A stretch of 64,000 nucleotides of DNA from the NCBI RefSeq assembly GCF_026626335.1, contig NZ_JAPNTZ010000016.1, positions 179,827 through 243,826 of the forward strand, given 5' to 3'. Of the stretch, positions 1-9,026 are shown piece after piece. The notes under the pieces were generated by a model. It made no database searches. It was given only the letters and a program-made list of their open reading frames with translations, and was not told where the DNA came from. Every line of letters starts with the position of its first letter. Position 1 is the first letter of the stretch. A program made the position numbers and the translations under genes. The DNA is from Paractinoplanes pyxinae (lineage in GTDB: Bacteria > Actinomycetota > Actinomycetes > Mycobacteriales > Micromonosporaceae).

Positions 1-1524
1 TGATTGCCCCCTGGTTTCGATCAGCCCGTCGGTGTAGAGCAGCATGGTCGAGCCGGCGGGCAGGCCCATGGTGTGATTGCGGCGTGACGCGTGGCGGACA
101 GCGCCGATCAGTGGGTCGCCGACGGGCAGGACGGTGGTCGTGCCGTCCGGGTAGGCGATGACCGGTGGCGGGTGACCGGCATTCGACCAGGTTAGCCTGT
201 GACCGCCGCCGGGGTGGGTGTCGAGGTAGGCGACGATCAAAGATGCCAGGCCGGACGTCCCGAGGGTGCGGCTGGTGAGCTCGAGCCGGCGTAGTACAGC
301 CGAGGGTTGTTCCTGGCGGTCCACGAGCAGGGTGCGCAGCATGCCCCGGAGCTGGCTCATCGCGGCGGCTGCCTGAATGTTGTGGCCGGTGGCGTCGCCG
401 ATCACCAGGGCTACGCGGTTTCTGTCGACGACGATCGCGTCGTACCAGTCCCCGCCGACGTGGTCGGCATGCTGAGCCGGCCGGTAACGGGCAGCCATCT
501 GTACATGATCGTACTTCGGGAGTTCGGTGAGCAGAGCCAATTGCAATGTGGCGGCGGCGGTGCGCCGGTCGTCCAGGATAGCCGCGCGCCGCAGGGCATG
601 GCCGAGGTCTCCGGCCAGCGCGGTCAGCAACGCTCGTTCGTCGTCGCTGAGCGTCCGGGGCCGGTTCCAGGTAAGTAGCAGCGCGGTGCGGGAGCGGCCA
701 CCGGTCTCCGGAAGCGGCACGGCGGCCGCGGCCTGCCAGCCGGCGGCGAATACGTCGGCACGGCCAGGGCTTCCCGACACGGCGGGGAGTTCGACGAGTT
801 CGCCGGTCTTGAGAGCGTGGTGGGCGATAACCGTGGCGGGCTCTGGCCCGGTACCGGCGATCGGGACCAGGCTCACCCGGCTGGCTCCGGTGACCTCGGT
901 CAGGAGGCTGGTGACGGCTGTGACGGCGTCGTCCGTGGTGACCGCGGCGCTGAGCATGGTGCTGGCGCGTAGCAGCAGCCGGCCGCGTTCGGCGGCGGCC
1001 CGGGCGGCTCGCTCGTCGCGGCGGGCATGCACGGTTTCGATCCGCAGCCGCAGGCTTTCCGAACAGGCGGCGGCGAGCGCCGTCAATAGTTCCAGCTCGG
1101 CTGCTGCCCATTGCCGCGGCTGGGTGTCGATGGCGCACAGCGAGCCCAGCACGTTGCCGTCGGTGTCGGTCAGCGGCATCCCGGCGTAGGCGATGACCCC
1201 CAGCTCATCGATGGCGAGGTTGTCTTTCACTCGTGAGTCGGTGCGGGCGTCGCTGATGACCAACGGGCGAGCGTCGGTGACGACGTGCTGGCAGAAGGAG
1301 TGCGACAGCGGAGTCTGCCGGGTCTGCTGCCACGGCTCGGCCAGCCCTAGCGCACCGGGGAAGATCTGGCGGCCGGGTTCGACCAGCGACACGAGCGCCA
1401 CCGGCACCCGCACAGCGGCGCGGACCATGGTGGCGAACTGGTCGAACATGACGTCGGCGGCCGCGTCCAGCCCGGTCCGGGCCAGCGCGGTCAACCGCTG
1501 TGGTTCGTCGAGCGGCCCGCTCAT
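1..1524 (-). CDS. GAF-GAF-SpoIIE (PP2C-type) phosphatase, 3' end off the window
   Basis: Read leftward from ATG at 1524; 508 codons stay open to base 1, so the stop lies outside the window. The N-terminal part is a GAF domain of the type seen with SpoIIE phosphatases (Q-x-x-Q-T-P-L-S-H-S-F-C-Q near residues 65-78). A second GAF-like stretch follows, and from about residue 330 there is a SpoIIE/PP2C domain with G-G-D-W-Y-D and V-I-G-D-A-T-G-H metal-binding motifs and the late Y-T-D-G-L-I-E motif. Known role of the family: dephosphorylation of STAS anti-sigma antagonists in partner-switching. It starts 22 bp after a response-regulator gene, so the two probably form a co-transcribed phosphorelay output. 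No membrane segment was seen. Confidence 0.9.
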   Translation of the reverse strand, partial: MSGPLDEPQRLTALARTGLDAAADVMFDQFATMVRAAVRVPVALVSLVEPGRQIFPGALGLAEPWQQTRQTPLSHSFCQHVVTDARPLVISDARTDSRVKDNLAIDELGVIAYAGMPLTDTDGNVLGSLCAIDTQPRQWAAAELELLTALAAACSESLRLRIETVHARRDERAARAAAERGRLLLRASTMLSAAVTTDDAVTAVTSLLTEVTGASRVSLVPIAGTGPEPATVIAHHALKTGELVELPAVSGSPGRADVFAAGWQAAAAVPLPETGGRSRTALLLTWNRPRTLSDDERALLTALAGDLGHALRRAAILDDRRTAAATLQLALLTELPKYDHVQMAARYRPAQHADHVGGDWYDAIVVDRNRVALVIGDATGHNIQAAAAMSQLRGMLRTLLVDRQEQPSAVLRRLELTSRTLGTSGLASLIVAYLDTHPGGGHRLTWSNAGHPPPVIAYPDGTTTVLPVGDPLIGAVRHASRRNHTMGLPAGSTMLLYTDGLIETRGQS

Positions 1525-1546
1525 CGCTGGGCCGGCCGTCGGGCCG

Positions 1547-1984
1547 TCACGGAAGTTCAGCGGTATCGGCGAAGAATGAGTTGATCTTCTGGACGGCCGT
1601 TTCGAAACTGTCCAGGTCCAAGGGCTTGGTGACGAAGGCGCTGGCGTGGTGCCGGTAGCTGGCCAGGATGTCCGGGTGTGCGTCCGAGGTCGTCAGGACC
1701 ACCACCGGGATCGCCTGCAACTGCGAATCGGACTTCAGCTCCTCCAGCAACTGCAGCCCGCCCATGCGAGGCATGTTCAGATCCAGCAGAATCAAGTCCG
1801 GCAGGTCCTTCTGCTGCCCCTCGGACTCCGCGCGGAGCAGGTCGAGGGCTTCGCGCCCATCGTGGGCTCGCTGTGTCTCGGGGGGCACGGCCGCGGCGGC
1901 GAGGGCCTCTTCGATCATCAAGGTGTCCGCGTCGTCGTCATCGACGACGAAGATCCGCAGCGTACGCGGCTTCGGTGACGCCAC
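1547..1984 (-). CDS. Single-domain response regulator (Rcp1-like CheY fold)
   Basis: A 145-residue receiver domain with no output domain. The acidic cluster F-V-V-D-D-D-D, phospho-acceptor D in L-L-D-L-N-M-P, the T in V-V-L-T-T-S-D and the K in F-V-T-K-P are all present. The D-D-D/N-M-P-R-M-G-G style is that of Rcp1-type regulators that pair with phytochrome or GAF kinases. The frame stays open upstream to 2233, but GTG at 1984 is preceded by GAGGAGGG at 8-nt spacing and starts directly before the receiver fold, so I take it as the start. The GAF-SpoIIE phosphatase follows after 22 bp; the regulator probably feeds it or a shared partner-switching pathway. Confidence 0.88.
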   Translation of the reverse strand: MASPKPRTLRIFVVDDDDADTLMIEEALAAAAVPPETQRAHDGREALDLLRAESEGQQKDLPDLILLDLNMPRMGGLQLLEELKSDSQLQAIPVVVLTTSDAHPDILASYRHHASAFVTKPLDLDSFETAVQKINSFFADTAELP

Positions 1985-2303
1985 TACACCACCCTCCTCG
2001 TGCCGGGCGCCTCCGGAACCAGCGATCCTCGGTGCGCGTCTCAATTGTTGCCGACGGGCAAGTATAGGAGAACGGGCAGCTCGTCGACGATCACCATGCG
2101 CGCCGCAAGACTGCCGGCCCGCGGCCCGTCCAAGCGCTGCATCGAAGTCGCTTGCCTCCCGCGTTCCCCTTGTTTCTGAACAGTCGAGTCGGCTGGGCGG
2201 TTCGACCGACGTCCGGACAGCGACCGATCTCACGCCTCGGCGTGCTTCAGTCGACGCTCAGTCGGCCGATCATCCGGGGCGTCCCGGGTGAGAGGAACCT
2301 ACT
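1985..2303. other. Divergent intergenic region, no gene
   Basis: The 319 bp separate the leftward response-regulator/phosphatase pair from the rightward GGDEF-EAL gene and should hold both promoters. All three frames on each strand give only shadow ORFs. A short A+T-richer patch near 2040-2070 (CAATTG, then AAGTATAGG) could be promoter sequence, but no confident -35/-10 pair stands out. Confidence 0.4.
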
Positions 2304-4622
2304 GTGCTGGTGGTCGTACCGCTGCTGCGCCGCAAAGCGCTGCTGCTTCTCGCCGTCGGCCTGGTGATCGTCGATGCGGTGTGGCTGAGTGCCGGGCTGA
2401 CCCATGCATGGTCTCACCCGCTGCTGGGATGGCTGCCGCTCCCGCTCGCCACACTGCTGGCCGGACACGCCTGCTGGCAGGTAACCCGCCACCGCGAGCT
2501 GGACGTCGAAACCCGGCGCTTCTGGCGGTATCTGACCGTAGCCTGCACACTGTTCACCGCCGGTGTCGTCGCCAACACCATCGACGCGGTCGGTCACGGC
2601 GCGCCCTCGCAACGAGTCGGACCGGTCTCGCTGGCGTTCTACCTGTCGGTGCTGGGCGTGGTCCTGTGGGCGTTGCTGCAGTTGCCGTCGTGGCAGCGCA
2701 CCCGCAACGACTGGATCCGGTTCGGCCTTGACCTGATCATGGTTGTGATTACCGTCGCCGCCCTCGTCTGGCACCTGTCTTTGAGAAACCACCACGAGTG
2801 GACGACCCAGACCGGTTCTGGCGGGGCCGTGCTGGCCATCACCGTGGTCGGATTCCTGTCGATGGCCACCTTCGTCAAAGTCGCGTTCGCCGGAGCCGGC
2901 CGCCTCGACCGCCGTGCGGTTTATACCCTCGCCACCGGCAGCGCGGTCAGCGCCGCGTTCGGTAGCTTCTCACCTTTTCTCATCACCCGACCCTATTTGT
3001 CCAGCAGCTTGATCGCCGTGCCGGTCGCGGCCTTGAGCATCCACGTGGCCGCGGTGATCCAGCAGCACGCCGGATCGCGTACCCCACCACCGCGGCGGAC
3101 TTCCCGACGCGTCAGCATCGTGCCGTATCTGGCCGTCGCGGTCACCGACGCGCTACTACTGCTGAACTCTCGCAGAGATATGACCGAGACCGCGATCATG
3201 GAAATCGCTGTCGTCACGCTGACCGGCGTCGTCGTCATCCGGCAGATCATCGCCTTGCGCGACAACAGCCGGCTCCTGAACACCGTCGACGCCCAGCTGT
3301 CCGACCTACGCCGCTACCAGGAACGCCTCGAACACCAAGCAACGCACGACAAGCTCACCGAGACCGCCAACCGGGCGCTGCTCGAACAGCACATCGACAC
3401 GCTGCTCGCCGACGGGCAGCCGTTGCACCTGGCTCTGCTCGACATCGACGACTTCAAGGCCGTCAACGACCGCCTCGGCCACCATGTCGGCGACGCGCTG
3501 CTGACGGTCATCAGCCACCGGCTGACCGCCGTTGTCGGCGAACTCGGGCTCGTGGCCCGGCTCGGCGGTGACGAATTCGCCGTCGCCGTGCCGGCCCCGG
3601 CAGGCCAGGTCGAAGCTTTGCTCGAGCGGATTCTGACCGCCGTGCGGCAACCGGCGGAGCTCGACGAGCACACCACCGTCCCGGCGATCAGCATCGGCGT
3701 CACTGCCAGCCGTACCGGCGACAACCCGTCCGCGCTGCTGCGCCGGGCCGACGTCGCGATGTACACCGCGAAAACGGCGGGCGGTCACCGGTGGCACTGG
3801 TTCGACCAGAGCATGGACGACGCCGCCGACGATGCCGCAAGGCTGTCGGCCGACCTGCGCCAGGCATTGCCCAACGGGCAGATCTTCGCGCTGTACCAGC
3901 CCATCATCGACCTGACCACCGGCCTCCCCGTCGGCGGTGAGGTCCTCATGCGCTGGCAGCACCCCGAACGCGGACTGATCAGCCCGGACCTGTTCATCCC
4001 GCTGGCCGAGCGCACCGGCTGCATCGTCGACCTCGGCTACTGGATCCTCGAGAATGCCTTCCGGCAGACCGCCGTCTGGCAGGACCGCTACGGCGACCAC
4101 ACCCCCGCCAAGATCAGCGTCAATGTGTCCGCCCGGCAACTGTCCGAGCCCGATTTCGTCGACCGCGTGCAGGAGATCCTGCGGCGTACCGGCGCCGATC
4201 CGGGCCGGCTCGTCCTCGAGGTCACCGAAACCGCTGTCTTCGCCACCGCTGTCGCTGTGCACCAACTCGAGCGGCTCAAAGCACTGGGAGTCCGCATCGC
4301 CCTCGACGACTTCGGCACCGGCCACTCGTCACTGAGCCTGCTGCTCGACTGCCCGGTCGACCTGCTCAAAGTTGACAAGTCGTTCGTCAGCGGCGCCGCC
4401 GCCGACCAAGCCGGCGCCCTCATCGTCAAAAACCTCATCGGATTCACCAGCGACTTCGCCATCGAAGCGGTCGCCGAAGGTGTCGAGACACCCGAGCAAG
4501 CCGCCCGCCTGCGCCAGTTCGGCTACCAGTACGCACAGGGCTACCTGTACGCACGGCCCATGCCGGCCACGGATTTCGAACACTATTTCACGGCGGCCAC
4601 CGTCATGACGCCGATCAGATAG
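2304..4622 (+). CDS. Membrane GGDEF-EAL protein (c-di-GMP synthase/phosphodiesterase)
   Basis: 772 residues from GTG at 2304, preceded by AGAGG at 8-nt spacing. Residues 1-315 hold about eight to ten hydrophobic segments. A short linker follows, then a GGDEF domain with the intact G-G-D-E-F motif at residues 421-425, then an EAL domain in which the signature is E-V-L (E at 546). The D-D-F-G-T-G loop and the K in L-L-K-V-D-K are kept. The EAL half therefore keeps its key acidic residues, and the A-to-V change is common in the family. Expected role: inner-membrane control of c-di-GMP. It reads away from the GAF-SpoIIE operon and is followed by a sulfatase in the same direction, 94 bp later. Confidence 0.92.
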   Translation: MLVVVPLLRRKALLLLAVGLVIVDAVWLSAGLTHAWSHPLLGWLPLPLATLLAGHACWQVTRHRELDVETRRFWRYLTVACTLFTAGVVANTIDAVGHGAPSQRVGPVSLAFYLSVLGVVLWALLQLPSWQRTRNDWIRFGLDLIMVVITVAALVWHLSLRNHHEWTTQTGSGGAVLAITVVGFLSMATFVKVAFAGAGRLDRRAVYTLATGSAVSAAFGSFSPFLITRPYLSSSLIAVPVAALSIHVAAVIQQHAGSRTPPPRRTSRRVSIVPYLAVAVTDALLLLNSRRDMTETAIMEIAVVTLTGVVVIRQIIALRDNSRLLNTVDAQLSDLRRYQERLEHQATHDKLTETANRALLEQHIDTLLADGQPLHLALLDIDDFKAVNDRLGHHVGDALLTVISHRLTAVVGELGLVARLGGDEFAVAVPAPAGQVEALLERILTAVRQPAELDEHTTVPAISIGVTASRTGDNPSALLRRADVAMYTAKTAGGHRWHWFDQSMDDAADDAARLSADLRQALPNGQIFALYQPIIDLTTGLPVGGEVLMRWQHPERGLISPDLFIPLAERTGCIVDLGYWILENAFRQTAVWQDRYGDHTPAKISVNVSARQLSEPDFVDRVQEILRRTGADPGRLVLEVTETAVFATAVAVHQLERLKALGVRIALDDFGTGHSSLSLLLDCPVDLLKVDKSFVSGAAADQAGALIVKNLIGFTSDFAIEAVAEGVETPEQAARLRQFGYQYAQGYLYARPMPATDFEHYFTAATVMTPIR

Positions 4623-4716
4623 TGAGCCACGTTGCTCGGCACCCCCGCGGAGGACATTTACCTGTCCCGTACGTGAGCTCTACCGTCATCAATACCCGCA
4701 GCACCATGATCGGGTA

Positions 4717-6150
4717 ATGAGACGTTCACTGCTCCGCACAGGGACGGCGCTCGCGGCGACCGTGCTGCTGCTCGGTGCCTGCTCCGGCACGCCCGGCCAG
4801 GCCGCCGCGGAGCGCATCAACGTGGTCATGGTGCTCACCGACGACTTGTCGATGAACCTGGTGCAACACATGCCCAATGTGCGTGCGCTGGCCGCCTACG
4901 GCACGACCTTCTCGCAGTACACGGTGACCGATTCGCTGTGCTGCCCGTCGCGGTCATCGATCCTCACCGGCCGCTTCCCGCACAACACCGGGGTCTTCAC
5001 CAACAGCGGAGACGACGGCGGGTTCACCGTATTCGCCGAGGAGCAGGAGAAGGACACCTTCGCCACCACGCTGCGGTCCCAGGGCTACCGCACGGCGATG
5101 ATGGGCAAATATCTCAACGGCTATCAGCCCGCCCGCGACGGCGTACGCCCTGGATGGACCGAGTGGGACGTCGCCGGCAACGGCTACGGCCAGTACAACT
5201 ACGACCTCAACGAGAACGGCACGGTCAAGCACTACGGCAAGACGCCCGCTGACTACCTGACCACCGTGATCGACGGCAAGGCGTCGTCGTTCATCACCGC
5301 ATCGGCCGCCGCAGGCGATCCGTTCCTGCTCGAGGTCGCCACATTCTCTCCGCACGGGCCCTACACGCCGGCGCCGCAGGACGACGAAGCGTTTCCCGGG
5401 CTCACGGCACCACGCGGGCCCTCCTTCGACAAACTTTCCGCCGATGCACCCGCGTGGCTGGCGTCGCGGCCGGCGCTGACCGACCAGCAGAAGACGACAA
5501 TCGACCGGATCTACCGCAAGCGGGCCCAGTCGGTGCTGTCGATCGACCGCCTGCTCGGCAACCTGCGGCAGACCCTCGAGAAAGCCGGCGTGGCCGACCG
5601 CACGCTCGTGGTGTTCAGCTCCGACAACGGCTTCCACCTAGGTGAGCACCGGCTGGCCGCAGGCAAACAAACCGCCTTCGACCATGACGTACACGTGCCG
5701 CTGGTGATGGCCGGTCCCGGCGTACGACCCGGCGCTACGGTCGACACGATGGTCCAGAACATCGACCTGCGCCCCACGTTCGAGCAGATCGGCGGGGTGA
5801 CATCGTCGCCTGACGTCGACGGACGCAGTCTGGTGCCGCTGATGCGGGACGGGCGAGCTGACGGGTGGAAACCGATCGGTCTGGTCGAGCACCATGGCCC
5901 GGGCCACGCCACCGACGACCCCGACCGGCAGGACAAGGCCAGCGGCATGCCACCGACCTACAGCGCCCTGCGGGCACTCGGCTTCACCTACGTCGAGTAC
6001 CAGAACGGCGACAAGGAGTATTACGACCGCGCCACCGATCCGGACGAGCTGGCCAACACGGCCGGGGCACTGCCCGCGGACCGGGCCGCTTCGCTGCACG
6101 CCACGCTCGAACGGCTGCGGGCATGCAAGGGGGCGGCGGCTTGTAACTAG
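4717..6150 (+). CDS. Secreted lipoprotein sulfatase
   Basis: 477 residues. The N-terminus is a lipoprotein signal ending L-L-L-G-A-C, so the enzyme is likely anchored outside the membrane. An alkaline-phosphatase-superfamily sulfatase domain follows. Metal-ligand residues are in V-L-T-D-D near the start, and the formylglycine signature C-x-P-x-R appears as C75-C-P-S-R79. The G-K-Y-L-N-G segment and the later S-S-D-N-G motif are also present. Activation would need a formylglycine-generating enzyme, which is not in this window. Substrate is unknown; by family it hydrolyses sulfate esters of sugars or aromatics. The ribosome-binding site before 4717 is weak. Confidence 0.9.
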   Translation: MRRSLLRTGTALAATVLLLGACSGTPGQAAAERINVVMVLTDDLSMNLVQHMPNVRALAAYGTTFSQYTVTDSLCCPSRSSILTGRFPHNTGVFTNSGDDGGFTVFAEEQEKDTFATTLRSQGYRTAMMGKYLNGYQPARDGVRPGWTEWDVAGNGYGQYNYDLNENGTVKHYGKTPADYLTTVIDGKASSFITASAAAGDPFLLEVATFSPHGPYTPAPQDDEAFPGLTAPRGPSFDKLSADAPAWLASRPALTDQQKTTIDRIYRKRAQSVLSIDRLLGNLRQTLEKAGVADRTLVVFSSDNGFHLGEHRLAAGKQTAFDHDVHVPLVMAGPGVRPGATVDTMVQNIDLRPTFEQIGGVTSSPDVDGRSLVPLMRDGRADGWKPIGLVEHHGPGHATDDPDRQDKASGMPPTYSALRALGFTYVEYQNGDKEYYDRATDPDELANTAGALPADRAASLHATLERLRACKGAAACN

Positions 6151-6176
6151 ACCCGACTCTGCTCGCGGCGGCCGAG

Positions 6177-6438
6177 TTCGAGTGCTCGCGCATGTCGCCG
6201 GCAACAAACACCTACTCGAGGCGCTCTATTGCAAGCCTTCGCCGCTCTCTCACGCCCCCCCGGCGCCCGCGCCTACTACGACACCCACCGCGAGCGCGGC
6301 CACCCATCACCAAGCCCTCCGCGCCCTGGCCAACCGCCTCGTCGGCACCCTCTATGGCTGCCTACGCCACCCACGACCTACGGCGAAGCCGCAGCGTGGC
6401 CAGCCACCGTGAAACAACCAATGGCCAACGCAGCTTGA
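6177..6438 (+). pseudogene. Decayed C-terminal fragment of an IS110-family transposase
   Basis: The three reading frames in turn spell the tail of an IS110-type transposase. A-G-N-K-x-L-L-E-A-L-Y is in one frame (to about 6228), Q-A-F-A-A-L-S-R and A-Y-Y-D-T-H-R in a second, the hallmark H-Q-A-L-R-A-L-A-N-R-L-V-G back in the first, and T-Y-G-E-A-A-A-W back in the second, ending at the stop at 6438. At least three frameshifts are needed and the N-terminal DEDD catalytic part is absent. It is a relic of a past insertion between the sulfatase and the stress protein. No intact IS ends were found, and 6439-6700 holds nothing else I can support. Confidence 0.75.
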
Positions 6439-6700
6439 CTTCTGAGGCACGTGGGATGTCCAGGTCAGCCGCATTCGGGCGTGCCGGAGCTCGTGATGAT
6501 CCAGAGCATGAAGATCAGCAACTTCCTATTGCGCGGGCTGGGTGCGCTGAGCGCCTGAACCTGGGCGCAAATGATGGAGCTGTCTTAGGACGCCGGCCGT
6601 GGCGCCGGCCTGACCCGGCAGACAGACGCATGATGCAGAGAGGCGTGGGTATCCGCCACACGGCAACCGACAACGATGCATCAGATGACGGGAGAAGACA

Positions 6701-7195
6701 GTGGCGGACAGCCAAGACGGCCGCAGCAAGGTGATCGAGCTCGTAGGGCGGGCACAATCGGCGATGCTGACAACCATGACTTCCGGTGGTGATCACGTCA
6801 GCCGGCCGATGGCCGTGCAGAAGACCGAATTCGACGGGGATCTGTGGTTTTTCGCCTACGACGACTCGGACAAGGTGCGCCAGATCCAGGCCTCACCGAG
6901 GGTTAATGTGTCGCTGTCCAACGACAAGAAGAGCGAATGGACCTCGATCGCCGGGACCGCCGAGATTATCCACGACCGGGCCAAGGCCGAGCAGCTCTGG
7001 TCCAAGCCGCTGGAAACCTGGTTCCCCCAGGGTCTGCAGACTCCCGGCCTGGCACTGATCAAGGTGCACGCCGACAGCGCCGAGTACTGGGACGCCCCGA
7101 CCAGCAAGGTTAAGCAGTTGCTGGGCATGGGCCGCGCGATCCAGCGTGACAACCCGGACGAGTTCCCCGTCGACAACCGAACCGTCGAGCTGTGA
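6701..7195 (+). CDS. Pyridoxamine 5'-phosphate oxidase-fold stress protein (GSP26-like)
   Basis: 164 residues from GTG at 6701 with GGGAGA at about 6-nt spacing. The sequence matches the split-barrel flavin-binding family called general stress protein 26: an S-A-M-L-T-T motif early, then V-S-R-P-M, G-D-L-W-F-F, R-V-N-V-S-L-S and a C-terminal A-E-Y-W-D element. Members bind FMN or F420 and are induced by stress; the exact reaction is unknown. It stands alone between an IS110 relic and the CBS-domain gene. Confidence 0.85.
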   Translation: MADSQDGRSKVIELVGRAQSAMLTTMTSGGDHVSRPMAVQKTEFDGDLWFFAYDDSDKVRQIQASPRVNVSLSNDKKSEWTSIAGTAEIIHDRAKAEQLWSKPLETWFPQGLQTPGLALIKVHADSAEYWDAPTSKVKQLLGMGRAIQRDNPDEFPVDNRTVEL

Positions 7196-7563
7196 CATAG
7201 TAACCTCTGCCGCGCCGCGACCCTTCAGCGCTTCTGGCTGGGCGCGTGTTGGTCCTCGGCGCGATCGGACGTTCTCGTCGTCGACGCGCTCGGTGAGCGT
7301 GGTAGAGGTCCGGGTGAGCGCGACTCCAAGTTGGCCACGCCTCAGCAGCCATCCCGGTTCCTGCTCCGCTACTGCGCGGTGCGGATGAAGAACACGCTGC
7401 GTACATTGTAAAAGCCGTCTATCCGGCTCAGGGTGACACCCGACCACCTTGGGCGGCATCATCGCCGCGGACGGGATCGATCCCGGTGTCGTAAGAGACG
7501 CATCGCCGCCGGTTCCGGGGTATGCGCCGCGGCATCACACCGCCAGGAACCGAGGGGAAGATC
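7196..7563. other. Intergenic, no gene seen
   Basis: The 368 bp between the PPOx-fold gene and the CBS-domain gene contain only short, poorly biased ORFs on both strands. A lower-G+C patch near 7395-7410 (GTACATTGTAAAA) may be part of the CBS gene promoter. No hairpin with a convincing stem was found. Confidence 0.4.
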
Positions 7564-7978
7564 ATGGCTAGCGCACGAGACATCATGACGTCCGACGTCA
7601 CCCTGCGTCGGGGAGAACGAGACCCTCGCGGACGCCGCACAGAAAATGGCCGATCTCGACGTCGGTTCCCTGCCGATCTGCGGGCGAGACAACCGGCTCA
7701 AGGGCATGCTCACCGACCGCGACATCGTCATCAAGGCCATCGCTCAGGGCCGCAACCCGGCTGACTGCACCGCCGGGAAGCTGGCTCAGGGCAAGCCGGT
7801 CACGATCGGCGCCGACGACGACGCCGAGATCCTGCGTACCATGAGCTCGCACCAGGTGCGGCGGCTGCCCGTCATTGACGGGCACGACCTCGTCGGCATG
7901 GTCGCCTTGGCCGATGTCTCCCGGGCCTTGTCCGACCGGCCCGTCGGTGATCTCGTGGACGCCATCACAAAGTCGTAG
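7564..7978 (+). pseudogene. Hrp1-like two-CBS-domain protein with a +1 frameshift
   Basis: ATG at 7564 follows GAGGGG at 6-nt spacing and begins A-R-D-I-M-T-S-D-V-T. At the C run 7601-7603 the frame breaks. Removing one C gives C-V-G-E-N-E-T-L-A-D-A-A-Q, which matches the consensus of Mycobacterium Hrp1 (Rv2626c). The downstream frame then carries the rest of both CBS domains: P-I-C-G-R-D-N-R-L-K-G-M-L-T-D-R-D-I-V-I-K in the first and H-Q-V-R-R-L-P-V-I-D in the second, with the stop at 7978. The repaired product is about 137 residues. Hrp1 proteins are dormancy/hypoxia-induced ligand-binding proteins. The indel is in a homopolymer, so a sequencing error is a live alternative. Confidence 0.85.
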
Positions 7979-8220
7979 AACCGAGCCTTCGACGACGTTT
8001 CGCTGGTTCGTCCGCAGCGTCAGTCCGTGGGCGAACCAGCCCAGGATCGAGGTCCACTACGGGAGTCGTCCATGGGTGCCTCGCTCATGCCGGGCCAGCC
8101 ACTCGGCAGGCCGAAACAGAGACCAGTAGTGGACAGTTTCGGCCGCAGACCGGGTGGCAGTCCGGGACGTGCGTCACCACCCGGTCTTGCGGCGGCCCTG
8201 CACGTCCGAATAGGAGTTTC

Positions 8221-8943
8221 GTGAGAGAGCCGCCGCAGCAGCGTGAACCAGTCGGTCTGCTGCAGGATCGTCTGATCGAGTTGGCCGGCACCCGAGACGA
8301 CGACTCCCGGGTCAGCACTGATCTGCTGGTCATCGCTCATCTCACCGCACGGCTGATCACCACAGTCGACTGTGTGTCGGTGTCCAGCAGACATGAGGAC
8401 GGCTACGCGAGCGTGGCCGCCAGTAGCGATCTCGCTGTCACCGTCGATCAAGCCCAGTACGACGACAACGCCGGTCCCTGTCTGGAAGCCCTCGAAGCGA
8501 ACTACCCTGCAGCCGTGCCGGACATAGCCGCCACGAACAGCTGGCCGAGTTTTCGTGACACCGCCGCACGGCTCGGTCTGCGCACGTCGCTGTCGATCCC
8601 GCTGTTCACCGGATCCGGCACCACCATCGCCGCACTCAACCTCTACAGCCGGCAAACAAGGGCCCTGTCGACCCTGACCGGCGCAGTATGGGCAGCCTAC
8701 GACCCTGACTTCGCCGAGTTCTGGGACCGTGACGCCCTCGACCCCGGCGGCCGGGAGCTGACGGCCGGGCTCATCGCGGCCGTGGCGCTTCGCACCATGA
8801 TGCAACAGGCCATGAGCGTGCTGGCGTCCACCGACGAGACCAGCACCAGCCGGGCCTACCAGGCGCTGTGTACGCGGGCGACCGATGGCGCAACCTCGTT
8901 GACCGCGGCCGCAGCCCAGGTCATCGAAGAGCACAGGGCGTGA
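8221..8943 (+). CDS. GAF-domain sensory protein with degenerate ANTAR-like tail
   Basis: 240 residues from GTG at 8221 (AGGAG 4 nt upstream, rather close). Residues 20-180 form a GAF domain of the actinobacterial GAF-ANTAR type (D-N-A-G-P-C-L-E-A-L; L-G-L-R-T-S-L-S-I-P-L; A-A-L-N-L-Y-S). The C-terminal 60 residues have the helical layout of an ANTAR domain, but the usual Q-A-K-G-I-L-M motif is replaced by Q-Q-A-M-S-V-L, so RNA antitermination activity is doubtful. Preceded by 242 bp without a gene. Confidence 0.82.
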   Translation: MREPPQQREPVGLLQDRLIELAGTRDDDSRVSTDLLVIAHLTARLITTVDCVSVSSRHEDGYASVAASSDLAVTVDQAQYDDNAGPCLEALEANYPAAVPDIAATNSWPSFRDTAARLGLRTSLSIPLFTGSGTTIAALNLYSRQTRALSTLTGAVWAAYDPDFAEFWDRDALDPGGRELTAGLIAAVALRTMMQQAMSVLASTDETSTSRAYQALCTRATDGATSLTAAAAQVIEEHRA

Positions 8944-9026
8944 TTCGCGCGCCGATGGAACCGCGACGGCCGCGCTGCCGGCGCGAAGCCTGCGACGGGA
9001 CTGTGTGCCAGGAGGTGTACGGCGGT

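Noticed and set aside
527..1579. Long plus-strand ORFs opposite the GAF-SpoIIE gene
   Set aside because: Arg/Ser/Ala-rich shadow translations of a high-G+C gene on the minus strand; the minus frame carries all domain motifs.
1599..1608. GTTTCGAAAC as a LacI-type operator
   Set aside because: It lies inside the response-regulator coding sequence near its 3' end (codons for F-E-T), far from any promoter, and serves as a reminder that single matches can arise by chance.
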